Shown here piece after piece: positions 1-8,881 of a DNA stretch of 40,028 nt. A model generated the notes under the pieces. The model ran no database searches. It was not told where the DNA came from and saw only the letters and a program-made list of their open reading frames with translations. The DNA is from Desulfuromonadales bacterium (GTDB lineage: Bacteria > Desulfobacterota > Desulfuromonadia > Desulfuromonadales > UBA2197): the NCBI GenBank assembly GCA_014859605.1, contig JACUTW010000016.1, positions 1 through 40,028 of the forward strand, given 5' to 3'. Numbering within the stretch: the stretch's first letter is position 1; each line of letters starts with the position of its first letter. The position numbers and the translations under genes were made by a program.

Positions 1-52
1 TTATCCCTGTTAAACGAGTTTTGCCGTTAGGTTCAATATTCAGGAGGTAGTT

Positions 53-829
53 ATGAAAATTCTCGTTTGCATCAAGCAGGTTCCCGATCTCGAGTCACGT
101 TTCAAGCCGAACGCCGCCGGGGTCTGGTTCGACGAAGCCGACCTCGCCTGGCGCATGAATGAATATGACGAGTACGCGGTCGAGGAGGCGGTACGACTCC
201 GCGAGCAGCTCGGCGACACGGCGGAACTTACCGTCCTGTCGATCGGCCCGGATCGGGTCGTTGAGGCCTTGAAGAAGGCCCTCGCCATGGGCTGCGACCG
301 CGCGGTGCATATTCAGGATGCCGCTGCGGCGCAGAAGGATCCGTGGCAGATTGCCGATATCATCGCGACATATGCCGGCGGCAAAGGCTACGAGGTGATC
401 TTCACCGGCATGCAGTCGCAGGACCGCGGCAGTGCTCAGGTCGGCGTCACTCTGGCCGAACGCCTCAGCATCAGCTGTGTCACCACGCTCGTCGGCTTTG
501 CTTACAGCGATGGCGTCATCACCGCCAAGCGCGAGCTCGAAGGGGGGATCAAGGGGGTGGTCAAACTCCATATCCCGGCTCTGGTCACCTGCCAGCTCGG
601 CCTCAATGTTCCGCGCTATCCGACCCTCCCCAATATTATGAAGGCGAAGAAGAAAGAGATCGAAGCGATTCCGGTCGCCAGTCTCAGTAGCGACAACCCC
701 CGGGCGACGACGCAACGCTTCTATCCGCCGGCGAAAAAAGGGGGCGGCCTCGTTCTCGAAGGAGATGTCGCGACGCTGGTGGAGCAACTCTTCACTATTT
801 TGAAGGATAAGACTGCGGTCCTACGCTAG
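53..829 (+). CDS. etfB: Electron transfer flavoprotein subunit beta
   Basis: 258 aa ORF MKILVCIKQVPDLESRFKPN..., typical ETF-beta N-terminus and 'TGMQSQDRGSAQVGVTLAERL' motif; AGGAGGT SD at 41-47. Confidence 0.95.
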   Translation: MKILVCIKQVPDLESRFKPNAAGVWFDEADLAWRMNEYDEYAVEEAVRLREQLGDTAELTVLSIGPDRVVEALKKALAMGCDRAVHIQDAAAAQKDPWQIADIIATYAGGKGYEVIFTGMQSQDRGSAQVGVTLAERLSISCVTTLVGFAYSDGVITAKRELEGGIKGVVKLHIPALVTCQLGLNVPRYPTLPNIMKAKKKEIEAIPVASLSSDNPRATTQRFYPPAKKGGGLVLEGDVATLVEQLFTILKDKTAVLR

Positions 830-838
830 GAGGCAACG

Positions 839-1753
839 ATGAAAGCATTATTGGTCGGCGAATATCAGCAAGGTCAACTCCTTGACAGTACCTATGAACT
901 TCTCGGTTTTGCCGCGGGCAACGGCATCGACGCGTCCCTCTTTCTTATCGGCAGTGAAACTCAGCTTCCGGCCTGGAGCGGCACTCTCTACCTCGCCGAT
1001 GTCGCGAGCTGCGGCGAATACAATCCCGACCTGCACAAAGAGCTGATTCTGGCGGCAGTGGTGAAGTCACAGGCGGACTGCGTCGTCTTCCTCCACTCCT
1101 CCTACGGCTGGGATCTCGCCCCGCGGGTGGCGGCAGCCCTCTCGGCCGGACAGGTCTCTGAGGTGGTGGCGGTCGTCGACGGCGGTTTTGAGGTCGGCTG
1201 CTGCAATGCCAAGATGCGGCGCACGGTCCAGCCGACCACGCCGATCATCGTCCTGACGATCCAGGCCGGCGCCTTTCCGGCGGTCATTCCCGAAGGGATA
1301 CCCCAGGTCGAACCGCTGGCAGTGGCCGCCAACAGTGCGCAGTTCGAGTTCATCGGCTACGAGCCGGCCGAAGCCAAGGGGGTCGATCTTACTCGCGCCG
1401 AGGTCATCGTCAGCGCCGGACGCGGCGTCGGCAAGAAAGATAATGTGCCGGTGATTGCCGCATTGGCCAAGGCCTTGGGCGGCGAGCTCGGGGCGAGTCG
1501 GCCAGTAGTCGATGCCGGTTGGGTCGAGCACAGCCATCAGGTCGGCACCACCGGCCAAAGCGTTGCCCCCAAGCTCTACGTCGCCTGCGGCATCAGCGGC
1601 GCGATTCAACATCTGGCGGGGATGAAGAAGTCCGATTTCATCGTCGCCATCAACAAGGATAAGGAGGCGCCGATCAACGAGGTCGCCGATGTGCTCATTG
1701 TTGCCGACGTGATGCAGTTCGTCCCGGCCTTCACCGCAAGGTTGGCCAAATGA
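839..1753 (+). CDS. etfA: Electron transfer flavoprotein subunit alpha
   Basis: 304 aa; C-terminal FAD-binding motif 'VSAGRGVGKKDN...GASRPVVDAGW...HQVGTTGQSVAPKLYVACGISGAIQHLAGM' diagnostic of ETF-alpha. Confidence 0.95.
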   Translation: MKALLVGEYQQGQLLDSTYELLGFAAGNGIDASLFLIGSETQLPAWSGTLYLADVASCGEYNPDLHKELILAAVVKSQADCVVFLHSSYGWDLAPRVAAALSAGQVSEVVAVVDGGFEVGCCNAKMRRTVQPTTPIIVLTIQAGAFPAVIPEGIPQVEPLAVAANSAQFEFIGYEPAEAKGVDLTRAEVIVSAGRGVGKKDNVPVIAALAKALGGELGASRPVVDAGWVEHSHQVGTTGQSVAPKLYVACGISGAIQHLAGMKKSDFIVAINKDKEAPINEVADVLIVADVMQFVPAFTARLAK

Positions 1754-2280
1754 GTCTGGAACGGGGCTTGATTCAGGTTTACACCGGCAACGGTAAAGGG
1801 AAGACGACCGCGGCCCTGGGGCTGGCGCTGCGCGCCATCGGGCGGGGACTGCGGGTCTGCATGGTGCAGTTTATCAAAGGGGGCGGCGCTTACGGTGAGC
1901 ATCATGCCGCAGCCCGGTTGACGCCGCTGCTCACTATCTATCAGACCGGCCGCGATGGCTGGATCTTCCGCGACAACCTCGACCCCGAGGATATCCGCAT
2001 TGCCACCGAGACCCTGGCTCTGGCGCGGCGGGTCCTGACCGGCGGCGAGTACGATCTTGTCATTCTCGATGAGATCAACGGTGCGGCATGGTTTGGGCTG
2101 ATCAGTGTCGACGACATCCTCGCCCTCTGCGCCGCCAAACCGGCGCAAGTCGAGCTGGTGCTGACCGGGCGCAACGCCGATGCCCGGCTCATCGCCGCCG
2201 CCGATCTGGTCACGGAAATGTGCGAGATCAAGCATTACTACGGGGTGGGGGTCCAGGCCCGCATCGGTATCGAGAAGTAG
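1750..2280 (+). CDS. Cob(I)yrinic acid a,c-diamide (ATP:corrinoid) adenosyltransferase, CobA/BtuR family
   Basis: 'GLIQVYTGNGKGKTTAALGLALRAIGRGLRVCMVQFIKG' P-loop and 'YDLVILDEINGA'; start overlaps etfA stop (ATGA). Confidence 0.93.
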   Translation: MSLERGLIQVYTGNGKGKTTAALGLALRAIGRGLRVCMVQFIKGGGAYGEHHAAARLTPLLTIYQTGRDGWIFRDNLDPEDIRIATETLALARRVLTGGEYDLVILDEINGAAWFGLISVDDILALCAAKPAQVELVLTGRNADARLIAAADLVTEMCEIKHYYGVGVQARIGIEK

Positions 2281-2303
2281 CGTGCAAAGCTCCGGAGGTC
2301 GCC

Positions 2304-3029
2304 ATGGCTAAGAGCCTGACAGAACAATTGAAAACAGAGGCGCGAACCCTAGGTGCCGATCTGGTCGGGGTCGCGGATCTCCAGCTGCTGGCCGGGATCG
2401 AGACAACCCCTGCCGACCTCCTCGCGCCCTTTCGTTATGCCATCTCTTTTGCCGTCAAACTCCCCGATACGGTCTTTGAACAGCTCGTTGATCGCCCGAC
2501 CCCCCTCTATTCCCAGGTCTACCAGCAGGCTAATGCTCTGCTCGACACCATTGCCTTGCGTCTCTGCAGCTGGATCGAAGCCCAGGGCGGGAAGGCTCTG
2601 CCGATTCCGGCGTCTCTCCCCCTTGATATGGTGAACTTCACCTCCCATCTCTCCGCCAAGGCGGTGGCCAATGTCGCCGGGCTCGGCTGGCAGGGGAAGA
2701 GTCTCCTCATTATCACCCCGGAGTTCGGGCCGCGGGTGCGGCTGGCAACGGTCCTCACCGATCTGTCCCTGCTGCCGGATGCGCCGCTCAAGAACCGCTG
2801 CGGTACTTGCCGGGCCTGCACCGAAGCCTGCGTGGCCCAGGCGATTCGCAACGTCAATGTCGAATTCCATTATGCCTCACGCGAAGAGGCTCTCGATTTT
2901 AACAAATGTGCCGACAAACTCGTTCGCGAATTCAAGAATCTGCCGTTGATTGAGAAACCGATCTGTGGGATCTGCATCAAGGTCTGTCCCTGGGGGCGGC
3001 AAGGGAGGAAGAAGCATGACAGCTCTTAA
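2304..3029 (+). CDS. QueG-like (epoxyqueuosine reductase-related) 4Fe-4S double-cluster protein
   Basis: Start set at ATGGCTAAGAGCCTG (2304) with GGAGG upstream rather than the ORF start at 2088, which overlaps the upstream gene; 'CGTCRACTEACVAQAI' and 'CADKLVREF...CGICIKVCPWG' ferredoxin motifs; 'GLGWQGKSLLIITPEFGPRVRLATVLTD' as in QueG-like proteins. Confidence 0.8.
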   Translation: MAKSLTEQLKTEARTLGADLVGVADLQLLAGIETTPADLLAPFRYAISFAVKLPDTVFEQLVDRPTPLYSQVYQQANALLDTIALRLCSWIEAQGGKALPIPASLPLDMVNFTSHLSAKAVANVAGLGWQGKSLLIITPEFGPRVRLATVLTDLSLLPDAPLKNRCGTCRACTEACVAQAIRNVNVEFHYASREEALDFNKCADKLVREFKNLPLIEKPICGICIKVCPWGRQGRKKHDSS

Positions 3030-3837
3030 GGGTATGCGCGTAGTCACTCTCGCCCTTAATCTCCCTGGTCCGGCTGCGGCGCGGTATCTCCAGGGATTAG
3101 GCGCGAAGGTTATTAAAGTTGAGCCGCCCTCTGGCGACCCGATGGAGCAGTATCATGCCGGCTGGTATCGGGATATGGCTTCCGGCCAAACGATCCTCCG
3201 TCTCGACTTGAAGGAGAGCCGCGATCGCGAGCGCTTCGGCCGCATGCTATCCAACGCGGATCTCCTCCTCACCGCTTCGCGGCCCGCCGCCCTGGAACGT
3301 CTCAACCTCGATTGGCCGACCTTGCATAAGAAGTATCCGCGCCTGTGTCAGGTCGCCATAGTCGGTTATCCGACGCCGCGCCAGAACGAGGCCGGTCATG
3401 ATCTCACCTATCAGGCGGCTCTCGGCCTCCTCACGCCGCCGCACATGCCACGCACCCTGCTGGCGGATATGGCCGGCGCAGAAAAGAGTATCTCCGCCGC
3501 TTTGAGCTTGCTGCTGGCGCGGGAGCGGGGGGCAATCGGTGGTTATAGCGAGGTTGCCCTCTCTGCCGCTGCGGCGGCGATGGCCGAACCGTTGCGCTAT
3601 GCGACGACCAGTCCGGGGGCGAATCTCGGTGGGGGCCTCCCTGAATACAACCTTTACGCCACCACCGACGGCTGGGTGGCGGTGGCGGCTCTGGAACGGC
3701 ACTTCAAGGGGCGGTTGGAGACAGCTTTGCAGGTTCAGAGCGACGAAGAGTATCGCCAGGTCTTTGCCACCCGCAGCGCGTCCGAGTGGCAGGAGTGGGG
3801 GCAGCAGTTGGATGTTCCGATCGCTGCCGTCCGATAG
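3016..3837 (+). CDS. CoA-transferase family III (CaiB/BaiF-like) protein, short form
   Basis: 'MTALKGMRVVTLALNLPGPAAARYLQGLGAKVIKVEPPSGDPMEQYHAGWYRDMASGQTILRLDLK' and 'GHDLTYQAALGLL'; ATG at 3016 overlaps the preceding gene. Confidence 0.85.
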   Translation: MTALKGMRVVTLALNLPGPAAARYLQGLGAKVIKVEPPSGDPMEQYHAGWYRDMASGQTILRLDLKESRDRERFGRMLSNADLLLTASRPAALERLNLDWPTLHKKYPRLCQVAIVGYPTPRQNEAGHDLTYQAALGLLTPPHMPRTLLADMAGAEKSISAALSLLLARERGAIGGYSEVALSAAAAAMAEPLRYATTSPGANLGGGLPEYNLYATTDGWVAVAALERHFKGRLETALQVQSDEEYRQVFATRSASEWQEWGQQLDVPIAAVR

Positions 3838-3863
3838 GTTAACAGAGAAGAAGGAGGTCAAAG

Positions 3864-5024
3864 ATGTTTCTCGAACTGAGCGAAGAACAGAAGTTGATTC
3901 AGGAGACGGCCCGCGATTTTGCCAAGGCGGAGCTTGAACCGGTGGCGGCACAGCTCGACCAGGGGGACGACCGTGCCCCGCTCCTGGCCAATCTCAAGAA
4001 ACTCGCCGAGCTCGGTTTCATGGGGCTCAACGTCCAGGAGACCTACGGCGGTTGCGAAGCCGGAGTCGTCGCTTTCAGCGTTGCCATGACTGAAATCGCC
4101 CGCGCCTGCGCGTCGACGGCAGTGACGGTCTCGGTCAACAACATGGTCTGCGAGGTGATTCAGGCGATCGGCAGCGAAGAACAGCGCCGCGCTTATATCC
4201 CCAAAATCTGTTCCGGCGAATTTAGCGCTGGCGCCTTTGCCCTGACCGAGACCGGCGCCGGCTCCGATCCCTCGGGGATGACGACTCAGGCGGTTGAGGA
4301 CGGTGACAGCTTTATTCTCAACGGCAGCAAGATTTTCATCACCAGCGCCCCTTACGCCGGGGTTTTCGTTGTCTGGGCGGTGACCGACAAGAACGCACCA
4401 AAAGGGAAGGGGATCAGCTGTTTCCTCGTCGAGGCCGGCACGCCGGGGCTGATCATCGGCAAAGAAGAAAAGAAGATGGGGCAGCACGCCTCAGCGACTA
4501 ATGAGGTCATCTTCAGCGACTGTCGCATCCCCAAGAGTGCCCTGATGGGGAAGCTCAACGACGGCTTCCGCACCGCCGTTGCGGAACTCGCCGGCGGCCG
4601 CATCGGTATCGGTTCTCTCGGCCTCGGCATCGGATTGGCGGCGATGGACTACGCCAGCCGCTACGCCGGCGAACGGGTGCAGTTTGGCCAGAAGATCAGC
4701 AGCTTTCAGGCGATCCAGTGGAAGATCGCCGATGCCTACACCGAACTCGAAGCGGCGCGATTGCTGCTGCTGAGCGCCGCCTACCGCAAGGAGAGCGGCA
4801 AGGCCTTTGCCAAGGAAGCGTCGATGGCGAAGCTCTTCGCCACTGAGGCGGCGAACAAGGCCTGCTACCAGGCGCTGCAGATGCTCGGCGGTTATGGCTA
4901 TACACAGGACTTCCCGGTCGAGCGCTATGCCCGCGATGCGCGCATTACCGCCATCTACGAAGGGACCAACGAGATCCAGCGGGTGATTATCGCCCGCGAA
5001 ATTCTGAAAAACTTCGCGGCCTGA
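3864..5024 (+). CDS. Acyl-CoA dehydrogenase
   Basis: 'FALTETGAGSDPSGMTTQAV', 'YGYTQDFPVERYARDARITAIYEGTNEIQRVIIAREIL' signature; GGAGG SD. Confidence 0.95.
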   Translation: MFLELSEEQKLIQETARDFAKAELEPVAAQLDQGDDRAPLLANLKKLAELGFMGLNVQETYGGCEAGVVAFSVAMTEIARACASTAVTVSVNNMVCEVIQAIGSEEQRRAYIPKICSGEFSAGAFALTETGAGSDPSGMTTQAVEDGDSFILNGSKIFITSAPYAGVFVVWAVTDKNAPKGKGISCFLVEAGTPGLIIGKEEKKMGQHASATNEVIFSDCRIPKSALMGKLNDGFRTAVAELAGGRIGIGSLGLGIGLAAMDYASRYAGERVQFGQKISSFQAIQWKIADAYTELEAARLLLLSAAYRKESGKAFAKEASMAKLFATEAANKACYQALQMLGGYGYTQDFPVERYARDARITAIYEGTNEIQRVIIAREILKNFAA

Positions 5025-5046
5025 TCAGGTCCGCCAGGAGGCTGGT

Positions 5047-6009
5047 ATGAACGACAAACGGATTACCCTGCAACAGGCCGCCGAGATCATCAAGGACGGC
5101 GCAAGTCTCACTTTTTCCGGTTTCACCATCTGGCGCCGGCCGATGGCGATCGTCTGCGAACTGATCCGCCAGCAACGCCGGAACTTGCACCTCATCGAGG
5201 TCCAGGGCGGGCCGCACACCGAATTTCTCGTCGGTGCCGGCTGCGTCGACATCTGGGAATCGTGCTGGGTCGGCCATGAACTTTACGGCAAATACGGCGC
5301 CAACCTGTCGCGCAAGGTCGGCGCCAAGGAGATCATCGTCGAGGACTACAGCCACGCCGAGATGATGTTCCGCTTCGCCGCCGGCGCTTCCGGTGCCCCT
5401 TACGCCGCGACCCAGACTTCCCTCGGCACCGATATCCACAACCCGGCCTACGACATGCTCGGCCTTGCTGGCAAACGCGATGGCCAGCGCATCGCCAAGC
5501 ACAAGTATGTCTTTAGCGATGATCCCTTCTACGGTGCCGGCGCTCAGGTCCTGGTCCCGGCGGCCAAGGTTGACATCGCCGTGATGTGCGTGCAGCAGGT
5601 CGGCGAGGAGGGGACAGTGCGGGTCAACGGTCAGTATTACTCCGATCCCGAAGCCGCCCGCACTGCGGATCTCACCATCGTCATGGCCGAGGAGATCGTC
5701 CCCGAGGAGTATCTGCGCCGCAACGCTGATCAGAACACCATTGCCAGCTTCGAGGTCGACCATATTGTCGAATGTCCCTTCGGCGCCCACCCGACCGGGA
5801 TGTTCGGGCGTTACGACGTCGACGGTGCTTTTCTCAAGGATTTCTACGCCAGGACCCGCAGCCAGGAAGGCTTCGATGCCTTTGCCAAGGAGTGGATCCA
5901 TGGTCTTGATAATCTGAGTTATCTGGAGAAGCTCGGTTGGGGACGGATGCTAAATCTCAAGGCGAATACCGCACTCAACTATTCCACATCCGTGAAAAGG
6001 GGGCAGTGA
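5047..6009 (+). CDS. CoA-transferase subunit A (glutaconate CoA-transferase GctA-like)
   Basis: 320 aa; 'AAEIIKDGASLTFSGFTIWRRPMAIVCELIRQ...' class I CoA-transferase alpha subunit pattern; paired with the following beta subunit. Confidence 0.85.
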   Translation: MNDKRITLQQAAEIIKDGASLTFSGFTIWRRPMAIVCELIRQQRRNLHLIEVQGGPHTEFLVGAGCVDIWESCWVGHELYGKYGANLSRKVGAKEIIVEDYSHAEMMFRFAAGASGAPYAATQTSLGTDIHNPAYDMLGLAGKRDGQRIAKHKYVFSDDPFYGAGAQVLVPAAKVDIAVMCVQQVGEEGTVRVNGQYYSDPEAARTADLTIVMAEEIVPEEYLRRNADQNTIASFEVDHIVECPFGAHPTGMFGRYDVDGAFLKDFYARTRSQEGFDAFAKEWIHGLDNLSYLEKLGWGRMLNLKANTALNYSTSVKRGQ

Positions 6010-6010
6010 C

Positions 6011-6826
6011 ATGAGCAAAAACTACGCGTCCGCTGAAGAATACGGTCTTGCCGACCTGTTGTGCTGCGCCGCTGCCCGCGAGGTGGCGGATAACGAGATT
6101 GTCTTTGCCGGCACCGGCCTGCCGATGGTGGCGATCATGCTCGCCCAGAAGACCCATGCGCCGAATCTCAAGTTGATCTTCGAAGCCGGCACCCTCGACG
6201 GCCGGCCGCCGGAGATCCCGACCTCGGTCGGCGATGCCCGCTGCGAGATGGGGGCTTCCCGCGCCTCGGGCCTTTACGACGCCTTCAGCATCGCCCAGCG
6301 CGGCTACGTCGATCTCGGTTTTTTAGGGGGAGCCGAGGTCGACCAGTACGGGAATGTCAATACCACCTGCATCGGCGACTATCTCAACCCCGATCTACGC
6401 CTCACCGGCAGCGGCGGCAATCCCGACATCAACTCCTTTGCGCAGCGCACTGTCTTCATTATGGTCCACGAGCCGCGCCGCTTTGTCGAGAACGTCAGCT
6501 ACATCACCAGCCCCGGCTGGCGGGTGAAGAAGTGGCCGGGGGGCGAGCTCGTGCCCCGCCAGGAACTTTACGGGGCGGCCTTTCGCGGCGGGCCGTCGGC
6601 GGTGATCAGCACTGCCGGAGTCTTCCGTTTCGATGCCGGGAGCGGCCGCATGTACCTCGACACCTGTCACCCCGGCAAGAGCCCGGCAGAGATCAAGGGC
6701 CTCTGCCAGTTTGATCTCGACATTTCGCGGGTCAGCGGTGAGACCTTGCCCCCGACCCGCGAAGAGCTGCATCTCATTCACGAGGTTCTTGATCCGGAGC
6801 AGATCTTTATCCCCAGGGTGAAATAG
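6011..6826 (+). CDS. CoA-transferase subunit B (GctB-like)
   Basis: 271 aa; 'LLCCAAAREVADNEIVFAGTGLPMVAIMLAQKTHAPNL' and 'GFLGGAEVDQYGNVNTTCIGDY'; immediately downstream of subunit A. Confidence 0.87.
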   Translation: MSKNYASAEEYGLADLLCCAAAREVADNEIVFAGTGLPMVAIMLAQKTHAPNLKLIFEAGTLDGRPPEIPTSVGDARCEMGASRASGLYDAFSIAQRGYVDLGFLGGAEVDQYGNVNTTCIGDYLNPDLRLTGSGGNPDINSFAQRTVFIMVHEPRRFVENVSYITSPGWRVKKWPGGELVPRQELYGAAFRGGPSAVISTAGVFRFDAGSGRMYLDTCHPGKSPAEIKGLCQFDLDISRVSGETLPPTREELHLIHEVLDPEQIFIPRVK

Positions 6827-6856
6827 CCGGCGGTAAAACTCCGCACTTCTTATAAC

Positions 6857-6900
6857 AAAAAACCCCGCGAACCCTTTATCGGAGGGTTCGCGGGGTTTTA
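6857..6900. terminator. Bidirectional rho-independent terminator
   Basis: AAAAAACCCCGCGAACCCT-ttatcgg-AGGGTTCGCGGGGTTTT between convergent operons. Confidence 0.9.
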
Positions 6901-6920
6901 GCTGCTATCTGCTGATATTT

Positions 6921-7796
6921 TCAGATGATCTTGCTCAAAGGGTATTCGACGATCCCTTGCGCGCCGATCTTCATCAGTGCCGGTATAATCCGCCGCACCT
7001 GTTTCTCGGGGAGGATGCTCTCGATCGAGACCCAGTCGGATTTGTAGAGGTGGGAAACGGTCGGATTCTTCAGGCTTGGGAGGATAGCGATAATCTCTTC
7101 GATGCGATCGGCCGGGGCGTTCATCTTCAGTCCGACCATCCCCTCGGCACTCAATGCTGACTGCAGCATGGTGGCGATCTCTTCGATCTTGGTCCGCTTC
7201 CAGGGATCGTTCCAAGCGTCGCGATTGGCAATCATCACCGGTACTGACGACATCAGGTCGCAGACGATCCGCAGGTTATTGGCGCGAATCGTCGAGCCGG
7301 TTTCGGTGACCTCGACGATGGCGTCGCACAGACCTTCGACGACTTTTGCTTCAGTTGCGCCCCAGGAGAATTCGACGGTCACCGGGATATTTCGCTCGGC
7401 AAAGTAGCGCTTGGTGAATTCGACCAACTCGGTGGAGATGGTGCAGCCGGCGAGGTCTTCGGGACGTTCGATCTTGGAGTCCGGTCCCACCACCAGCACC
7501 CAGCGCACCGGTCGCCGCGACACCTTGGAGTAAACCATTTCGCAGACTTCGACGACGTTCGAGTCATTCTCCCTGACCCAGTCACGGCCGGCAATGCCGA
7601 CGTCGATCGTGCCGCGTTCGACGTATCGCCCCATCTCCTGCGGACGAATCAAACTGCACTTCATCTCTTCATCATCGATGGTCGGGAAGTAGCTGCGCGA
7701 AGAGATGCCGAGGCTCCAGCCGGCCTGTTTAAAGAGGTCAACGGTCGCTTCTTCGAGGCTCCCTTTGGGGATGCCGAACTTGAGGATATTGGACAT
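6921..7796 (-). CDS. hisG: ATP phosphoribosyltransferase
   Basis: [27 protein letters not shown]...; '[38 protein letters not shown]' HisG signature; start set at internal Met with upstream SD-like sequence. Confidence 0.93.
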   Translation of the reverse strand: MSNILKFGIPKGSLEEATVDLFKQAGWSLGISSRSYFPTIDDEEMKCSLIRPQEMGRYVERGTIDVGIAGRDWVRENDSNVVEVCEMVYSKVSRRPVRWVLVVGPDSKIERPEDLAGCTISTELVEFTKRYFAERNIPVTVEFSWGATEAKVVEGLCDAIVEVTETGSTIRANNLRIVCDLMSSVPVMIANRDAWNDPWKRTKIEEIATMLQSALSAEGMVGLKMNAPADRIEEIIAILPSLKNPTVSHLYKSDWVSIESILPEKQVRRIIPALMKIGAQGIVEYPLSKII

Positions 7797-7858
7797 ATTT
7801 GAAATCCTTATAGTGAAATGCTGCAAGAGGGTTTTTGTTTACTCTGAAAACAAAACTG

Positions 7859-7963
7859 TTTCACACGGATAACTTCGGATGGAATCTGATGAAAATCTGA
7901 TTAAACAGCAAAAATGGTGTCATCTGCTTTTATCCGAAGTTATCAGATTTGATCCGTGTGAAA
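7859..7963. repeat. Palindromic intergenic element between hisI and hisG
   Basis: Outer inverted repeat TTTCACACGGAT (7859-7870)/ATCCGTGTGAAA (7952-7963); inner ATAACTTCGGAT (7869-7880)/ATCCGAAGTTAT (7932-7943). Confidence 0.7.
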
Positions 7964-7974
7964 TTAGTCTTTTG

Positions 7975-8355
7975 TTAGGCTTTTTTATAGACTTCATTCG
8001 GATCAAAGAGCGGCTTGCTGTGTTCGACCCATTCGCCATTTTCCCAGCGCACATAGAAGCAGCTGCGATTGCCGGTGTGACAGGCGGCCGGACCGTTCTG
8101 CCTGACCTTGATGACGACAGTATCGGCGTCGCAATCGGTGAGGATTTCGATGACATCCTGGGTGTTCCCCGATTCCTCCCCTTTCATCCAGTACTTGTTG
8201 CGGGTGCGGCTGAAGAACCAGGTCTTCTGGTCGCGGATGGTATATTCCAGGGTCTTTTCATCCATAAAGGCGACCATCAGGACTTCGCCGTTTTCGTGAT
8301 CCTGAATAATCGCGGGGATCAATCCCCCCATCTTGGCAAAATCAATTTTAATCAC
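7975..8355 (-). CDS. hisI: Phosphoribosyl-AMP cyclohydrolase
   Basis: '[50 protein letters not shown]...[27 protein letters not shown]'. Confidence 0.95.
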   Translation of the reverse strand: MIKIDFAKMGGLIPAIIQDHENGEVLMVAFMDEKTLEYTIRDQKTWFFSRTRNKYWMKGEESGNTQDVIEILTDCDADTVVIKVRQNGPAACHTGNRSCFYVRWENGEWVEHSKPLFDPNEVYKKA

Positions 8356-8427
8356 AAGCTGACCTCCGTTTTTTAGGGATTAGGCTGTTTTTATGGCACA
8401 GGGACAAAGTGCTGTCAATCTGTCTGT

Positions 8428-8877
8428 TCAGGAGTTGCGAATCAGTACCACGCCGGCAATGAGCAGAAGCAGGCCAAGGCTGCGCTGCAGGTTCAGGGGG
8501 TGGAGCGGGTAGCCGAGGACGCCGAAATGATCAAAGAGGACTGAGGCGACAATCTGGCCGGCGAGGATCAGGGCGAGCATGGTGGTCGCGCCGAGTTGCG
8601 GGGCGATAAAGGTTGCGGCGGCGACAAAGAAGGCCCCCATGACGCCGCCGCTCCAGATCCACCACGGCAGCGCCGCGGCACTGGACCAAAGGGGGAGGGG
8701 GGTGGCCGTCACTACCGTAACGATGCTCAGCACCAGGGTGCCGACCGCAAAGGAGATGAGAGCGGCGGTAATCGATGAGCGTGTCCAGAGCCCGAGTTGG
8801 GCGTTGATTCCCGCCTGGGTCGGGAGACCGACGCCGGCAAGAAAGGCGAGGATGGCAGCGAGCAGTCCGGCTTTCAT
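8428..8877 (-). CDS. DMT-superfamily small multidrug-type transporter (YdcZ/DUF606-like)
   Basis: 149 aa hydrophobic protein; 'LPTQAGINAQLGLWTRSSITAALISFAVGTLVL...WWIWSGGVMGAFFVAAATFIAPQLGATTMLALILAGQIVASVLFDHFG'. Confidence 0.85.
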   Translation of the reverse strand: MKAGLLAAILAFLAGVGLPTQAGINAQLGLWTRSSITAALISFAVGTLVLSIVTVVTATPLPLWSSAAALPWWIWSGGVMGAFFVAAATFIAPQLGATTMLALILAGQIVASVLFDHFGVLGYPLHPLNLQRSLGLLLLIAGVVLIRNS

Positions 8878-8881
8878 CCGC

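Noticed and set aside
2088-2303. 5' extension of the QueG-like ORF starting at 2088
   Set aside because: Overlaps the adenosyltransferase gene in another frame with an Arg-rich shadow translation; the conserved start with SD is at 2304.
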